Source: Stomoxys calcitrans
Lineage: Eukaryota > Arthropoda > Insecta > Diptera > Muscidae
Direction: 5' to 3'
Assembly (NCBI RefSeq): GCF_963082655.1
Contig: NC_081554.1
Coordinates: 127,881,453-127,945,452 of the forward strand
Length of the DNA stretch: 64,000 nucleotides
This document shows positions 62,738 to 64,000 of the stretch, one piece after another (the stretch's first letter is position 1; each line of letters begins with the position of its first letter). The notes below the pieces were generated by a model, which did not search any database, was not told the DNA's origin, and was given only the letters and a program-made list of their open reading frames with translations. The translations under genes were made by a program, and so were the position numbers.

Positions 62738-62974
62738 TTGGGTTGCCCAAAAGGTAATTGCGGATTTTTCATATAGTCGGCGTTCACAAATTTTTTCACA
62801 GCTTGTGACTCTGTAATTGCATTCTTTCTTCTGTCAGTTATCAGCTGTTACTTTTAGCTTGCTTTAGAAAAAAAGTGTAAAAAAAGTATATTTGATTAAA
62901 GTTCATTCTTAGTTTTATTAAGAATGTATTTACTTTCTTTTAAAAAATCCGCAATTACTTTTTGGGCAACCCAA
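62738..62974. mobile_element. Mariner-type MITE (237 bp) with TA target site
   Basis: The ends are 'ttgggttgcccaaaaggta' and its inverse 'tactttttgggcaacccaa', with the inverted match reaching about 30 bp ('attgcggattttt' against 'aaaaatccgcaat'). It is flanked by TA on both sides. No transposase is present. The 'ttgggttgcccaaaaagtaa' end is characteristic of a mariner group widespread in insects. Confidence 0.85.
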
Positions 62975-62984
62975 TATATATACC

Positions 62985-63650
62985 TGCGGGATGGTCATTT
63001 TCATTCCGAACGCAGGAAAACCTTGCCACACAAAGACGAAAGATTTTCGTCCTATTAGTCTGTCATCCTTTATGCTGAACACTTTTGAGATGTTGATAGA
63101 AACATATTTTAGGGCAAAGATCCGTGGAGATCGCCTGTTGCGGCAACATGCATAAAGTTAAGAAAAATCCACTGAAACAGCCCTTCACGACCTAGTCGGC
63201 TACATAGAGGATTCTCTCGCTGTCAAGGAATATACAATGGTATTATTTCTTGACATTGAAGGAGCTTTTAATAATGTAAAACTGACGTCAATCATGAAAG
63301 GGTTGGAGTTTCTAGACATCAACTCTACCGCAAGAAAGTTTATTAATAACTTACTCACTAAAAGTTGCATTACGGCAGGCTTGGGATATGTGGATCTAAA
63401 AAGATAGGTCAGCAGAGGAACACCTTATGGAGGTGTACTGTCTCCTCTATTTGGAATATAGCCATTGACAATATATTATTGTCTCTGGAAGAAAAGGGTG
63501 TACAAGTGGACGCGTATGCTGATGACGTGGCAATTGCAGTTAGGGGAAAGTTTCCCAGAACTTTAAGTGATATAGTTCAGGGAGCTGTACGAAGAAGCTC
63601 TAAGACGAACTCTTGCCCATTCTTTAGTAGTGTCTCAAGTGCTTTATGGT
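62985..63650 (+). pseudogene. LINE RT core (RT entry to YADD)
   Basis: Reads IFIPNAGKPCHTKTKDFRPI, SLSSFMLNTFEML, MVLFLDIEGAFNNVKLTSIM (box A), FINNLLTKSCITAGLG, SRGTPYGGVLSP (box B) and VDAYADDVAIAV (box C). Stops at about 63,154 and 63,403 and a frame shift in box B inactivate it. The shards at 430-643 and 3,335-3,427 are homologous to parts of it. With 60,400-62,555 it outlines one LINE copy of ORF1, endonuclease and RT order. Confidence 0.75.
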
Positions 63651-63870
63651 TTGCAGGTTTTCTCAGAAATAATCCAAAGTAATTTGAATAAGTAAGGCAT
63701 TTTGTCAATTCAATAGTGTGATTGGTCTATAAGGTTCGACGAAGGTATCGCATATTTTGCTTTGTGAAGTGCTTTCTTAGTTGTTCTTTTAAGAATTTTG
63801 TGGACTACAGGAATTGAATACTATTTTACAACGCTTTTACCAATATTACGCAGTTGCCAATAAGAAGTAT
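63651..63870. other. Unassigned stretch
   Basis: Nothing recognised between the two LINE pieces. Confidence 0.4.
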
Positions 63871-64000
63871 GTTTATTTTTTCTCGGTCCACAAGAAATCC
63901 ACAGTTGTTTGTTCCTAGAATAAGAAGCAATATAATGACAAGATCGTACTTGGTGAGAATAGTACGATGTTGGAATCGGCTTCCTCATGAATTGCGCATC
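63871..64000 (+). pseudogene. 3' tail of another LINE RT (cut by window edge)
   Basis: One frame reads STRNPQLFVPRIRSNIMTRS followed by YLVRIVRCWNRLPHELR. The WNRLP block with preceding basic residues is typical of the end of CR1/Jockey/R4-type LINE polyproteins. It runs off the window. Confidence 0.5.

Overview
This window looks like intergenic, transposon-dominated DNA from a higher (muscoid/calyptrate) fly. The evidence is AT-rich sequence, (TA)n tracts, a tRNA-derived SINE, mariner, hAT-like and IS630-like remnants, several non-LTR retrotransposons, and many copies of DINE-1/Helentron-type elements. Those elements have a (TA)n block, a short conserved core and a (GTCY)n block, the arrangement described for dipteran 'mini-me' elements. 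The species call is inference from repeat style; Muscidae (Stomoxys- or Musca-like) is my best guess. Only one long, intact, apparently spliced protein gene is present. Almost every other open reading frame is a remnant of a mobile element or an accident of tandem repeats.

Layout. 1-17,486: foldback-element pieces, scattered LINE RT and RNase H shards, four Helentron-like (HINE) elements, a different ~130-bp tandem-repeat element, MITEs and long unassigned AT-rich stretches. 17,487-22,348: a dead mariner transposase, unassigned DNA and a complete HINE in the opposite orientation. 22,349-26,137: two adjacent copies of a TIR element, one carrying a 2.3-kb HINE of a second family and a 0.1-kb internally deleted LINE derivative. 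26,648-30,640: a HINE fragment, then a two-exon minus-strand gene for a 926-aa protein with zinc fingers, a Crypton-like tyrosine recombinase domain and a C-terminal Myb/SANT-like domain. 30,640-34,190: an IS630-like transposase remnant split by a tRNA SINE, another HINE, and foldback halves around an RT shard. 34,191-51,739: a second, almost identical direct copy of 1-17,486 (offset 34,190), ending in the same (TA)n tract. 51,740-57,260: a LINE graveyard in which a 3.56-kb plus-strand LINE, with a 14-bp target duplication, sits inside an older antisense LINE. 57,260-64,000: unassigned DNA, a hAT-like element holding LINE and HINE remnants, and the degraded ORF1, endonuclease and RT of one more LINE, broken by a SINE-like LINE derivative and by a mariner MITE.

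How the parts relate. The 103-bp elements at 61.7 kb and 25.8 kb carry both ends of the LINE at 53.5-57.0 kb, and the 61.7-kb copy has the same 14-bp target duplication length, so they look like nonautonomous passengers of that LINE. The HINEs would need a Helentron replicase from elsewhere, since none is in the window. The Crypton-like gene is the most unusual item: it retains the RKRHY-type residues except one His, and it has a 15-6-15 inverted repeat upstream that resembles a tyrosine-recombinase core site. The 17.4-kb duplication may be a recent segmental duplication or an assembly artefact of two haplotypes. Sequence reading alone cannot separate these.
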